9,828 nucleotides of DNA, taken from contig SKLC01000421.1 in NCBI GenBank assembly GCA_007123425.1, forward strand, positions 1 through 9,828. The letters run 5' to 3'. Numbering within the stretch: the first letter of the stretch is position 1; each line of letters opens with the position of its first letter. Below are positions 1 to 7,033 of the stretch, piece after piece. The stretch comes from Nitriliruptoraceae bacterium. Its GTDB lineage: Bacteria > Actinomycetota > Nitriliruptoria > Nitriliruptorales > Nitriliruptoraceae. Made by a program: the position numbers and the translations under genes. Below the pieces are notes generated by a model, which was not told the DNA's origin, ran no database searches, and worked only from the letters and a program-made list of their open reading frames with translations.

Positions 1-117
1 GAGGGCAACCGCTGGACCGGTTCCTTCCAGCACGGCACCCACCTGGCCTACAACCCCGACCAGCCCGGCAACACCTGGCGCGACAACGCCTGGCTCGACG
101 GCACCCCCATCGGCTGA
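1..117 (+). CDS. Right-handed beta-helix family protein, C-terminal end only (partial)
   Basis: The first frame is open from the window edge to a TGA at 115-117 and gives 38 residues. It contains GNRW near the start, then a tail QPGNTWRDNAWLDG close to the stop. This tail matches the C-terminus of the large fusion protein encoded at 4607-7033 (QPGNRWEDNVWADT): 10 of 18 aligned residues are identical, including the PxQPGN, the two Trp and the DN pair. The fusion's C-terminal region shows parallel beta-helix repeats, so this fragment is best read as the end of a second, related beta-helix protein, probably exported or surface-located. It is transcribed toward the minus-strand operon and shares the hairpin that follows. 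The start, the full length and any enzymatic role lie outside the window. Confidence 0.7.
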   Translation, partial: EGNRWTGSFQHGTHLAYNPDQPGNTWRDNAWLDGTPIG

Positions 118-136
118 CCCGAGATCCGCGCGCACC

Positions 137-176
137 CGTGGTGCGGGCCGGCCCATCCGGGTCGGCCCGCACCACG
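137..176. terminator. Bidirectional hairpin terminator between convergent genes
   Basis: A near-perfect inverted repeat: the left arm at 137-154 (CGTGGTGCGGGCCGGCCC) pairs with the right arm at 159-176. It forms an 18-bp stem with one G-T wobble and a 4-base loop. It lies 20 bases after the plus-strand stop and 30 bases after the minus-strand operon's last stop, where a shared terminator for convergent units belongs. There is no clear T-run on either side, as is common for hairpin terminators in high-GC actinobacteria. The rest of the 118-205 gap shows nothing else. Confidence 0.85.
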
Positions 177-205
177 CGTCAGCCGACAGCAGCACCCTGA
201 GGGCC

Positions 206-1525
206 TCATGCTCCGCGGCGCTGGGCCGACGCCGGGATCGTGCTGTCCGGCGAGGGTGAGCCGGGATCCCAGGGGTGCACCTTCCGGCGTCGGCGCAGGC
301 CGCGGCGTCGGATGCGCCGCAGCAGCCCGAGGGTCGAGCGCAGCTTCTCCCGGAGGGTGAGCTCGCGCCACCAGACCCCGAAGGTCGGCATGCCCTCGAA
401 GCGCGGGGCCGGAATCCCGACCAGGCGTGAGGTGGTCACCCGGCCCCAGACCGCGCCGCGGACACGCAGCAGACCGGGCTGGGACGCCGGGAGCGTGCTC
501 GGGCCCACGAGCTCGGCCCGGACGGTGCCCGCGGCCATCGCCTCGTGCAGCACCTCGCGGCCGCGCTCGGTGCGCACGAGGATGAGGCTGCGGCCGGGGT
601 CACCCTCCCCGAGCTCTCGGTACCACGGGTCGCCGACGGCGATGTCGGCGAACTCGCCCGTGTGATCGACGCAGACGTAGCAGCGCCACTGGCGGTGGCG
701 CTCGAGCACCTCGCCCCAGGACTGCTCATAGGTCAGGCGGTGCGTTCGGCGCCCCTCCGGCGTGCGGACCACCACCTCGGCGTCCCCGGGCCAGCCGTTG
801 CCCCGATAGCGCACGCTCTCGACCTGCGACGGGTCCTCCACCCCCATGGACCGCAGCATCTCCAGGGTGCCGCGCGTGGTCGGCGTCCCGGCGCAGAACA
901 CCGCCACGGTCAGACCCAGCCGCTCGTCGAGCGCCGGCCGCTGCTCTCGCAGGCGAGCCACGGCGGCGACGTCACAGGGCTTGCCGATGAACACCGAGGG
1001 CACCGGTCCCTCCTCGATGAGGTCGAGCCGGTCGCACGGGCTGGCGGGCGCATAGCGGGATCCCGCCGCCGCCAGCAGCTGCTCCCGGGTGCGGCTCAGC
1101 ACGGTCTCGTTGAGCAGCGGCGCGTCCGGGCGCGCACGGATGTGGAGCACGCCGTGGGCTCCGCGCCGCTCGATCATGTGCAGTGCCAGGGCACTGGCCA
1201 GCCCGCCGCTCGAGGCGGCATGTCGCAGCTCGTCGTCGGCGGCGACACCTTCCCACACCTCCAGCACGGGGCCCCAGGCACCGCCGAGCTCCTCGAGGTG
1301 CTCAGCGGGCAGCCCGGTCTGGCGCAGCCCAACGCCGGGACACGCCGCCAACGCCGCGGCGGTGGACGGCTCGCGCCCGTCGACGGCATCGACCACGGGG
1401 CGCCGTCCCGCGTCGAGGTCGTCGACCATGCGGATCACGTCGGGCTGGACGAAGGCGCAGGCGCCGCACCCGGTGCACAGCTGTCGCTCGGCGACATCGG
1501 TGATCGAGCGGATCCGGCGGCTCAT
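206..1525 (-). CDS. FrhB/FdhB family protein (coenzyme F420 hydrogenase/dehydrogenase beta-subunit-like Fe-S flavoprotein)
   Basis: A protein of 439 residues. An N-terminal cysteine motif, CTGCGAC (Cys17, Cys20, Cys23), is followed by a CPG at 62-64. The family signatures SSGGLASAL (105-113), GSRYAPASP (155-163), FIGKPCDVAA (179-188), FCAGTP (210-215), RYRGNGWPG (239-247) and a second cysteine pair RCYVC (281-285) before GEFADIAVGDPW follow in order. These are typical of FrhB_FdhB N- and C-domain proteins, which bind FAD and an iron-sulfur cluster and pass electrons to or from F420 or another carrier. Members encoded beside polysaccharide pyruvyl transferases are thought to serve glycan modification, but the substrate is not established. 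The usual fourth cluster cysteine is Gln27. The C-terminus is arginine-rich (391-415). The start at 1525 is chosen because it has a strong GGAGGTG site and an ATGA overlap with the preceding gene. A longer reading from 1666 would overlap that gene by about 145 bases. It is the last gene of the operon. Confidence 0.9.
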   Translation of the reverse strand: MSRRIRSITDVAERQLCTGCGACAFVQPDVIRMVDDLDAGRRPVVDAVDGREPSTAAALAACPGVGLRQTGLPAEHLEELGGAWGPVLEVWEGVAADDELRHAASSGGLASALALHMIERRGAHGVLHIRARPDAPLLNETVLSRTREQLLAAAGSRYAPASPCDRLDLIEEGPVPSVFIGKPCDVAAVARLREQRPALDERLGLTVAVFCAGTPTTRGTLEMLRSMGVEDPSQVESVRYRGNGWPGDAEVVVRTPEGRRTHRLTYEQSWGEVLERHRQWRCYVCVDHTGEFADIAVGDPWYRELGEGDPGRSLILVRTERGREVLHEAMAAGTVRAELVGPSTLPASQPGLLRVRGAVWGRVTTSRLVGIPAPRFEGMPTFGVWWRELTLREKLRSTLGLLRRIRRRGLRRRRKVHPWDPGSPSPDSTIPASAQRRGA

Positions 1526-2817
1526 CGGCCCACCTCCAGGCTGCAGCCCGGGGCCGTGACCGACGCCAGGACCGCATCGAACTGGCGGTCGGCCCGATCC
1601 ACGACCCGCGGGACCTCGGTGGCAAGTCGAGCCGCTTGCGCGTCTCGCGCGGTCCACTGCGTCCACAGCCGCTCGAGCAGCTCACCGGTGCCCACCCACC
1701 GCGCGTCGATGACCGCGTCGCCCACCCCACAGGTCTCGAACACGCCGCCCACCTTGTCGCTGTAGGCCACCGCGGCGGTGGGCACGCCGGAGGACAGGCC
1801 AGCGATCGTGGCGTGCATCCGGGCCCCGCAGAACCAGGCGAGTTGACCGATCACCCACTTGAGCTCGGTCGCCTCGAGGCCGTCAGGGAGCACGCGCACG
1901 CGGTCGCCGGCCTCGAGCTCCGCCATCAGCGCGGCGCAGGCGCGGTCGTCGGACTCGGCCGAGCTCCCCCGGGTGTGCGCCACGAGCAGGACCCGTCGAT
2001 CGGTGCGCGCGAGCAGCCGCCGCACCAGCGCCACCATCGCCTCGCGGTAGTCGGCCCGCAGCCCGAACCGATCGCGTGCTGCCGGGGGCTCGTTCGCGAG
2101 CAGTCCGCTGATGTTCACACCCACCGGGGGATCTCCCGCCTTCAGCCACTGGACGAGCCCGCTCGGGTCCCCAGGGGGCGCCACCGCCGGCAGCGCGAAC
2201 GCGACATCGACGCCGAGTCGGTGCCGGTCCGGGTCGAACCGATCCTCCAGCAGCTCCTCCAGCCGCTGCAGGCTGTGCTCGTCGCGGGCCCAGGCCTGCT
2301 CCGCGTTCGCGAGCAGCGCCCCCGCCCGACGTGCGTTGTCGACCTCACGGAACGGGCCGTAGGTCTGGGGCAGCAGCACCAGCGGACGCCCGCGTCGCAA
2401 CGCGAGCTCCTTGGGCAGCACGACCAGCTGCAGCCGGCGACGACCATAGAGATCGGTGAAGCTGTCGCCGCCACTGGCGTCGAGCACGACGGCGGCCCGG
2501 TCGATGGCGCGCACGCCGGCCGTGACCGGCTGGGGCAGTCGGCTCGCCGCGCTCATCGTCCACAGGCTCTCCGGTCGATGGACCCGGCGGGAGATCCAGG
2601 CACCCCGGTGCCACACGTGCGCCGACCTCCCGTCGACCTCGAGGGTCGAGCAGCGCAGCCCGCGCCCGTTGTCGAAGAGGGTCATCGCCGAGTGCGGGTG
2701 TCGCCGCAGCACGGCGTGCAGGGTCGCCAGGCCGAGTGCGCTGACGCCGAGGTTGCCGGTGTCCAGCGGCGCACCGAAGAGGCAGACGCCAGTCCGATCC
2801 AGCAGGGCCCGTGTCAT
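1522..2817 (-). CDS. Polysaccharide pyruvyl transferase family protein
   Basis: A protein of 431 residues that fits the PS_pyruv_trans family, whose members move pyruvate from phosphoenolpyruvate to a sugar as a ketal on exopolysaccharides and secondary cell-wall polymers. Visible landmarks are an N-terminal GAPLDTGNLGVSALG (15-29), DASGGDSFTDLYG (113-125), LLPQTYGPF (148-156), ARDEHS (177-182), GVDVAFALP (202-210), GVNISGLL (233-240), LLVAHTRG (277-284) and GARMHATIAGLSSGVP (331-346) followed by AYSDK. The order and spacing match the two Rossmann-like halves of the GT-B-like fold, and the Arg-x-His of GARMH is the family's conserved C-terminal motif. No signal peptide or membrane helix is seen, so it is probably cytoplasmic. 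The start ATG at 2817 overlaps the preceding stop as ATGA and has GAGGAG 8 bases upstream. Its stop overlaps the FrhB-like start in the same way. Some family members may transfer something other than pyruvate, so the exact donor and acceptor are open. Confidence 0.9.
   Translation of the reverse strand: MTRALLDRTGVCLFGAPLDTGNLGVSALGLATLHAVLRRHPHSAMTLFDNGRGLRCSTLEVDGRSAHVWHRGAWISRRVHRPESLWTMSAASRLPQPVTAGVRAIDRAAVVLDASGGDSFTDLYGRRRLQLVVLPKELALRRGRPLVLLPQTYGPFREVDNARRAGALLANAEQAWARDEHSLQRLEELLEDRFDPDRHRLGVDVAFALPAVAPPGDPSGLVQWLKAGDPPVGVNISGLLANEPPAARDRFGLRADYREAMVALVRRLLARTDRRVLLVAHTRGSSAESDDRACAALMAELEAGDRVRVLPDGLEATELKWVIGQLAWFCGARMHATIAGLSSGVPTAAVAYSDKVGGVFETCGVGDAVIDARWVGTGELLERLWTQWTARDAQAARLATEVPRVVDRADRQFDAVLASVTAPGCSLEVGR
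1531..1537 (-). promoter_or_regulatory. Strong ribosome binding site deciding the FrhB-like start
   Basis: On the minus strand, GGAGGTG lies 5 bases before the ATG at 1525-1523, inside the end of the pyruvyl transferase gene. It is the best Shine-Dalgarno match in the window and supports the short start over the longer open frame. Confidence 0.85.
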
Positions 2818-4610
2818 CGCGTGCGCTCCTCGTCGGCGCGGCCCCCGGCCCGTTCGAGCGGCTGCGGGGTGGTGCTCGTCGCAGCGAGGTGACGCCGCGT
2901 TCCGAGCAGGTTGACGAGGAAGCTCACCGTGGGCTGATCGACCGGCACCTCACCCGCGGCGAAGCGCTCGAGGCCCTCTGCGGTCAGGAAGTCCACCTCG
3001 GCCAGCTCGGCGAGCACCGCGTCATCGCGCAGCGCCCGGCACACCGACGGCACCAGGGTGGCCGCACCGGTCGGCGACCGCCGCTCGTCACGCAGTCGCT
3101 GGCGAGCCTTGGCGGCCAGTCGGCGACCGACCCGCACCGATCGGGCCGTGGCTGTCCCGCGGGCCAGCTCCACCGGCGTCGTGCCGTCGGCGAGCGGCAG
3201 CGCGGCCAGCTCGGGGTCGAGGGAGGCGAGCAGCGTCGCCAGGGCCTGCGACTCGGCGCGTCGATGCGGCGGCGTGGCCCGCGCCCACGCGAGGAACGCC
3301 GGAGAGGTGAAGGGAGCGACCACCAGCCGTTGCGTGGCGGCGTGGGAGTAGCCCGGGCCCGCCCAGTTCGGGATGCGCTCGCGCAGGTAGTACTCGTCGG
3401 TCGCCGGACGCCACGGCAGCCCGGACTCGCCGAGCCTGCACGTGATCTGCTCCATGAGCGCGCGCTGCTGCGATGCGAGCCAGCTCTCGTCGAAGAGCCA
3501 TCCGGCGGCGCGGTGGTTGGTGAACATGCGCCACCGGGCCAGGCGCGCCACCCGCCTGCCGGTGACCGGACCGTGTCGCGGCGTGGCCGGGTAGTAGAAG
3601 CCGCGGGCGAACTCTCCGTTCACCCCGGTCAGGCGTGGTCCCGACGGTGCCCGGGACTCGACGTCGTCCAGCACCCAGGCGGCCAGGGCGTCGCCGGCGT
3701 GCTCCCGCCGGCGTCCCGAGGCGAGCGCTGCAGCGAGGGCCGCGCTCGGCTCCAGGCCGGAGGCGTCCGGAGGTGGGAGCACATGGTGGTCCAGCCCCTG
3801 ACGCCGCGCCAGGTCCTCGGCGACGCGGACGTCGGGGTCATGCTCGCTCCCGATCGTCATGGCCGTGCGGCCCGGCCGGCGCGCACGCGGGAGCGCGGCC
3901 AGCAGCACCCGGCTGTCGAGGCCCCCCGACAGCTCGAGGCCCAGGTTCGGGTGCGCCTCGAGCAGCTCGCCGACCACCTCCCGAAGCACCTGCGGCCCGT
4001 CGTCGGCCCGTCCTCGCGCCGGTGTCCCGGACCGAGCGACCAGGCGGACGCGACCGTCGCCGAGGTGGGCCTCGTGACCGGCGGGCACCCGCTCCACCCC
4101 GGCAGCGACGGTGCGGGTCCCAGCCGAGAAGCCCAGCAGCGCCTGCGCCGCCCAGCTGGCGGCGTCCGGCTCTGCGCCCGCGATCGCCCCCAGCACCAGC
4201 GCCGAGGTGGAGGCGGCCGCCCAGCCGCGGCCCTGGGTGACGTAGAGGTGCTTGAGACCCACGTCGTCGCAGGCGAGCCGGGCGGTCTCACCGGAGATCG
4301 AGACCTCCGCCCACGGCGCCAGCGGCGTCGCAGAGCGGCTGGGGCGCTCCCGGGGCGCCCCGGTCGGGGCCGCACCGGAGCCGACCGTGAGCTGTCCCCC
4401 CGTCGCCGGGAGCCCACCGGTGGCCACCAGCAGCAGCCGCCCCCCGGGTGACACCCGCCGCGTGGTCGGCGAGGTCCCGTCCCCCCGCAGCGCGATCTGG
4501 GCACGCTGCGCCGCAGGTGTCTCGGCCACGGTGGAGGCTTCCAGGGTGACCACGACGACGTCGCGGCGCACGCCGGGCTCGCAGGCCGTGGACTGCTCGA
4601 CGATGCTCAT
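2814..4610 (-). CDS. Asparagine-synthase-like protein (ATP-pyrophosphatase amidotransferase family)
   Basis: A protein of 598 residues. The centre carries the PP-loop ELSGGLDSRVLLAAL (226-240), the nucleotide-binding signature of the asparagine synthase domain, followed by GSEHDPDVRVAEDLARR (254-270) and TGVNGEFARGFYY (328-340). The last occupies the position of the second active-site loop, usually EGADE in true asparagine synthetases. The N-terminal ~200 residues resemble a worn glutaminase-like domain (ACDDVGLKHLYV 113-124, then STSALVLG 134-141). However, the chosen start has no cysteine at residue 2, so glutamine hydrolysis as in AsnB is unlikely. Such homologues are common in exopolysaccharide loci, where they are thought to form an amide or other adenylate-dependent bond on a sugar or carrier; that role is inference. 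The start at 4610 (MSIVEQ) has GGGGAG 8 bases upstream and an ATGA overlap with the fusion gene. A reading from 4652 would add 14 residues lying inside that gene. It is probably cytoplasmic. Confidence 0.85.
   Translation of the reverse strand: MSIVEQSTACEPGVRRDVVVVTLEASTVAETPAAQRAQIALRGDGTSPTTRRVSPGGRLLLVATGGLPATGGQLTVGSGAAPTGAPRERPSRSATPLAPWAEVSISGETARLACDDVGLKHLYVTQGRGWAAASTSALVLGAIAGAEPDAASWAAQALLGFSAGTRTVAAGVERVPAGHEAHLGDGRVRLVARSGTPARGRADDGPQVLREVVGELLEAHPNLGLELSGGLDSRVLLAALPRARRPGRTAMTIGSEHDPDVRVAEDLARRQGLDHHVLPPPDASGLEPSAALAAALASGRRREHAGDALAAWVLDDVESRAPSGPRLTGVNGEFARGFYYPATPRHGPVTGRRVARLARWRMFTNHRAAGWLFDESWLASQQRALMEQITCRLGESGLPWRPATDEYYLRERIPNWAGPGYSHAATQRLVVAPFTSPAFLAWARATPPHRRAESQALATLLASLDPELAALPLADGTTPVELARGTATARSVRVGRRLAAKARQRLRDERRSPTGAATLVPSVCRALRDDAVLAELAEVDFLTAEGLERFAAGEVPVDQPTVSFLVNLLGTRRHLAATSTTPQPLERAGGRADEERTR
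2826..2831 (-). promoter_or_regulatory. Ribosome binding site of the pyruvyl transferase gene
   Basis: GAGGAG on the minus strand, 8 bases before the ATG at 2817, within the last codons of the asparagine-synthase-like gene. It supports coupled translation across the ATGA overlap. Confidence 0.7.
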
Positions 4611-7033
4611 CGGATCTGCTCCCCGGTGTCGGCCCACACGTTGTCCTCCCACCGGTTTCCCGGCTGGGTGGGATCGAAGGCCGCGACGGGGCCGTGGATG
4701 CCGCAGTCCGCATGCAGCGACCGGCCGAACGCGTTGCCGATGAACCGGATGTCGCGGTTGCGCTCCCGGTACTCCTTGTCCACGTCGCCGCCGTACACGC
4801 AGTAGCTGCCGCCGTCGAAGAGATTGCCCTCGACGAGCACGTCCTCGATCGGGGCCAGCCGTGGATACAGCGACAGCGCCGCGGAGGTCGACCCCTCAAG
4901 GCGGTTGTCGCGGATGATCACCCCACGGCCGCCGTGAACGCTGACGGCCGTGCCGTGGGTCTCGTCCCCGACGGCCAGGTCGTGGATGTGGTTGCCCTCG
5001 ACGAGTGCACCACTGCGGGCCTGCACACCCACCCGGACCCCTCGGATGCGCGAGTCGCGCAGGTGCACGTCGTCGAGGAAGACGCCGATCTGCTCGGGTT
5101 TGCCGCCACCGTCGATCTCCACGCGCTCCACCCGGGCGCCGTGGGCCCCGGAGTCGGCGACGTAGCTGATGCCGTACGGCCCGTCGCCGGTGCGCAACCG
5201 CACGTCCTCGACCACGACGTCGTCGTGCGCGATTCGGATCTCCCCGGTGACGTCGAGCCCGGAGATGACCTCGCCGTCGTGCTCGCTCGTCACCGAGCCC
5301 GAGGGCCGCAACCGCACCTCGTCAGCGGCGGCGTCGGGGCCCGTGGTCTCGGAGCCGACGTGCTGGCCGGGGATCTGCAGGTCGTGGGGGGCCGTGTCGT
5401 GTCCGCCGGACCCGTTCCCCGCGCGCCCGTCGGCGGACGCTGGAGGGTCGTCCACGGGCTGCAGGGCCAGGACCATCGTCCCGCCGACCGCGAGCGCGCC
5501 GGCGACCACCGCCAACAACAGCAACAGGACCCGCCCGTCCTTGCCTCCCCTCGACGAGGGCACGGCGTCTGCCTCCCTTCGCGGGGACTCCAGGCCCGGC
5601 AGGCGTCGCGGCGGTGACGGCCGCTGCGGGGTCGGGCGCAGCTCCACGTGCAGGGTGTGCCCGAGCCAGCCGGGCGTCACGCCCTCGAGGAAGCCGGCCC
5701 GGCGGCGGACGCCCGCTGTGAGCTCGGGCCTCGCGTCGGCGAGCTCGAGGCCGGCGGCGCGCGCCCAGCGTCGCACCGTCGCGGGGGTGGTGGCGTGGAC
5801 CCCGTCGACCTCGAAGCCCCGACGAGGCAGGTCGAGCGTGGAGCGTCCCGCGCGGGCCCGCAGGCGCTCGTAGCGAAGGTTGGGGACGCTGAGCACGAGC
5901 CGTCCTCCGGCCGACAGCAGCCGTCGGAGCCGGCGCAGCAGCGCGACCGGATCGGGCACGTGGTGGAGCACCTGGTGGACGAGCACGAGATCGAAGGCGC
6001 CGGGCTCGAGGTCATCGAGCGCCGCGAGGTCGGGGGGCAGCACCGTGATGCCGCGACTCGCTGCGACGGCGCCGACCACCTCGTCGAGGGGAAGCCCGGT
6101 CACGAGATCGAGGTCGAGCCGAAGGCTCTGCTCGAGCCGCCCCGAGGCGCAGCCGATCGACAGCGTGCGTCCCGGCGAGGGTCCCACCAGCGCCCGCAGA
6201 TCATCACCGGCGATGGCGTGCTGCGGCACCCCCCACTCGTCCGAGGCCAGCGCCGTGTCGAGGTCCAGTAGTTGCCCGGGCCCGCGTCGCCCGTAGGCGA
6301 TATCGACCAGCGCGGCGACCTGGGTCCGAAGCTCCTCCTCGTCCACGCCGAGACGACCCAGGTAGACGTTGGGGAGGTGAGCGAGCAGCACGTCGTCGAT
6401 GCGGGTCACCACGATGCGCCGCTGCAGGCCGCAGCGGGTGTAGGGGTCCGTGGCCGCCGAGACGAGCATGTCGTAGGGGCCATGGTGGGGTTCGACGAGG
6501 AAGCCTCCAGAGGCGATGGCCCGCCGCAGCTGCCCGCGGGTGAGCATGTAGCAGGCAGCGTGGTCGTTGGTGTAGGTCGCGACCACCTCCCCACCGCGCA
6601 CCCCCACGGATTCGGGCCTCCAGCGGTAGAAGGAATGGATGGAGCAGTACGAAGGCCGGCCGTCGGCGTGGACCTCGAAGCGCAGGAATCCTGGGATCTC
6701 GTTCTCGGGTAGGAGCGCGTCCAACTCCACGAACGCATCGACGTGACGCTGCTCGACGAGCGTGTCGTCCTCGCTGTAGATGAACAGGTCGTAGTCCTCG
6801 AGCCGGTCGGCGAACAGTTCTCGGTGCGCGAACGGCAGCGACCGCGGGTCCTCCGACGGAGCGCCCACACGGACCTCGACGTCGGGCCCGAGATCCTCGT
6901 CGACGTCGGAGAGCACCACGACGTCGACCTCGTGCTCCATGGCGCGATAGGCGTCCAGGAGACGGGTCAGGTACGACTGGTTCTTCGTCCCGTGGTTCGC
7001 GATCGCCACGAGCACTCTCAGTGGCATGCTCAT
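4607..7033 (-). CDS. Three-part fusion: glycosyltransferase-like + SAM methyltransferase + membrane helix + extracellular beta-helix
   Basis: An uninterrupted protein of 808 residues. Residues 1-250 look like a GT-A-type glycosyltransferase: an Rossmann-like start (RVLVAIANHG), then DLFIYSEDD (82-90), where the acidic SEDD sits where a DxD metal/nucleotide-sugar motif would be. Residues 285-390 resemble a class I SAM methyltransferase: LSIGCASGRL (291-300), then FDLVLVHQVLHHVPDP (347-362) and GGRLVLSVPN (376-385). A single membrane helix (501-524) is preceded by Arg/Lys and followed by acidic residues, which predicts the N-terminus in the cytoplasm and the C-terminus outside. After a Gly/Asp-rich linker, residues 585-808 carry parallel beta-helix turns with recurring VEGN, IRDN, VEGN and FIGN steps (678-767). 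Cys745 and Cys777 could form a disulfide. The start at 7033 makes an ATGA overlap with the preceding gene; an ATG at 7027 is also plausible. A longer frame from 7510 is rejected because it overlaps the glycosyltransferase gene. The enzyme assignments are by motif only. Confidence 0.8.
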   Translation of the reverse strand: MSMPLRVLVAIANHGTKNQSYLTRLLDAYRAMEHEVDVVVLSDVDEDLGPDVEVRVGAPSEDPRSLPFAHRELFADRLEDYDLFIYSEDDTLVEQRHVDAFVELDALLPENEIPGFLRFEVHADGRPSYCSIHSFYRWRPESVGVRGGEVVATYTNDHAACYMLTRGQLRRAIASGGFLVEPHHGPYDMLVSAATDPYTRCGLQRRIVVTRIDDVLLAHLPNVYLGRLGVDEEELRTQVAALVDIAYGRRGPGQLLDLDTALASDEWGVPQHAIAGDDLRALVGPSPGRTLSIGCASGRLEQSLRLDLDLVTGLPLDEVVGAVAASRGITVLPPDLAALDDLEPGAFDLVLVHQVLHHVPDPVALLRRLRRLLSAGGRLVLSVPNLRYERLRARAGRSTLDLPRRGFEVDGVHATTPATVRRWARAAGLELADARPELTAGVRRRAGFLEGVTPGWLGHTLHVELRPTPQRPSPPRRLPGLESPRREADAVPSSRGGKDGRVLLLLLAVVAGALAVGGTMVLALQPVDDPPASADGRAGNGSGGHDTAPHDLQIPGQHVGSETTGPDAAADEVRLRPSGSVTSEHDGEVISGLDVTGEIRIAHDDVVVEDVRLRTGDGPYGISYVADSGAHGARVERVEIDGGGKPEQIGVFLDDVHLRDSRIRGVRVGVQARSGALVEGNHIHDLAVGDETHGTAVSVHGGRGVIIRDNRLEGSTSAALSLYPRLAPIEDVLVEGNLFDGGSYCVYGGDVDKEYRERNRDIRFIGNAFGRSLHADCGIHGPVAAFDPTQPGNRWEDNVWADTGEQIR
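4619..4624 (-). promoter_or_regulatory. Ribosome binding site of the asparagine-synthase-like gene
   Basis: GGGGAG on the minus strand, 8 bases before the ATG at 4610, inside the end of the fusion gene. It decides for the start at 4610 over the upstream in-frame start at 4652. Confidence 0.7.

Noticed and set aside
4392..4415. An LPATG motif (residues 67-71) in the asparagine-synthase-like protein.
   Set aside because: It lies near the N-terminus with no signal peptide and no following hydrophobic segment and basic tail, so it is not a sorting signal.
2811..4451. A long open frame on the plus strand (546 codons), with other long plus-strand frames at 1636-2892 and 545-1765.
   Set aside because: They lie opposite well-recognised minus-strand genes, have Arg/Gly/His/Pro-rich compositions and no family motifs. 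Such antisense open frames are expected at this GC content.
5460..5640. Possible sequencing frameshift joining two separate genes between the methyltransferase and beta-helix parts of the fusion.
   Set aside because: The frame runs without a stop through a coherent linker, positive-inside membrane helix and spacer, and I see no stop or strong ribosome site that would mark a gene boundary. Kept as one gene, with the check listed under findings.
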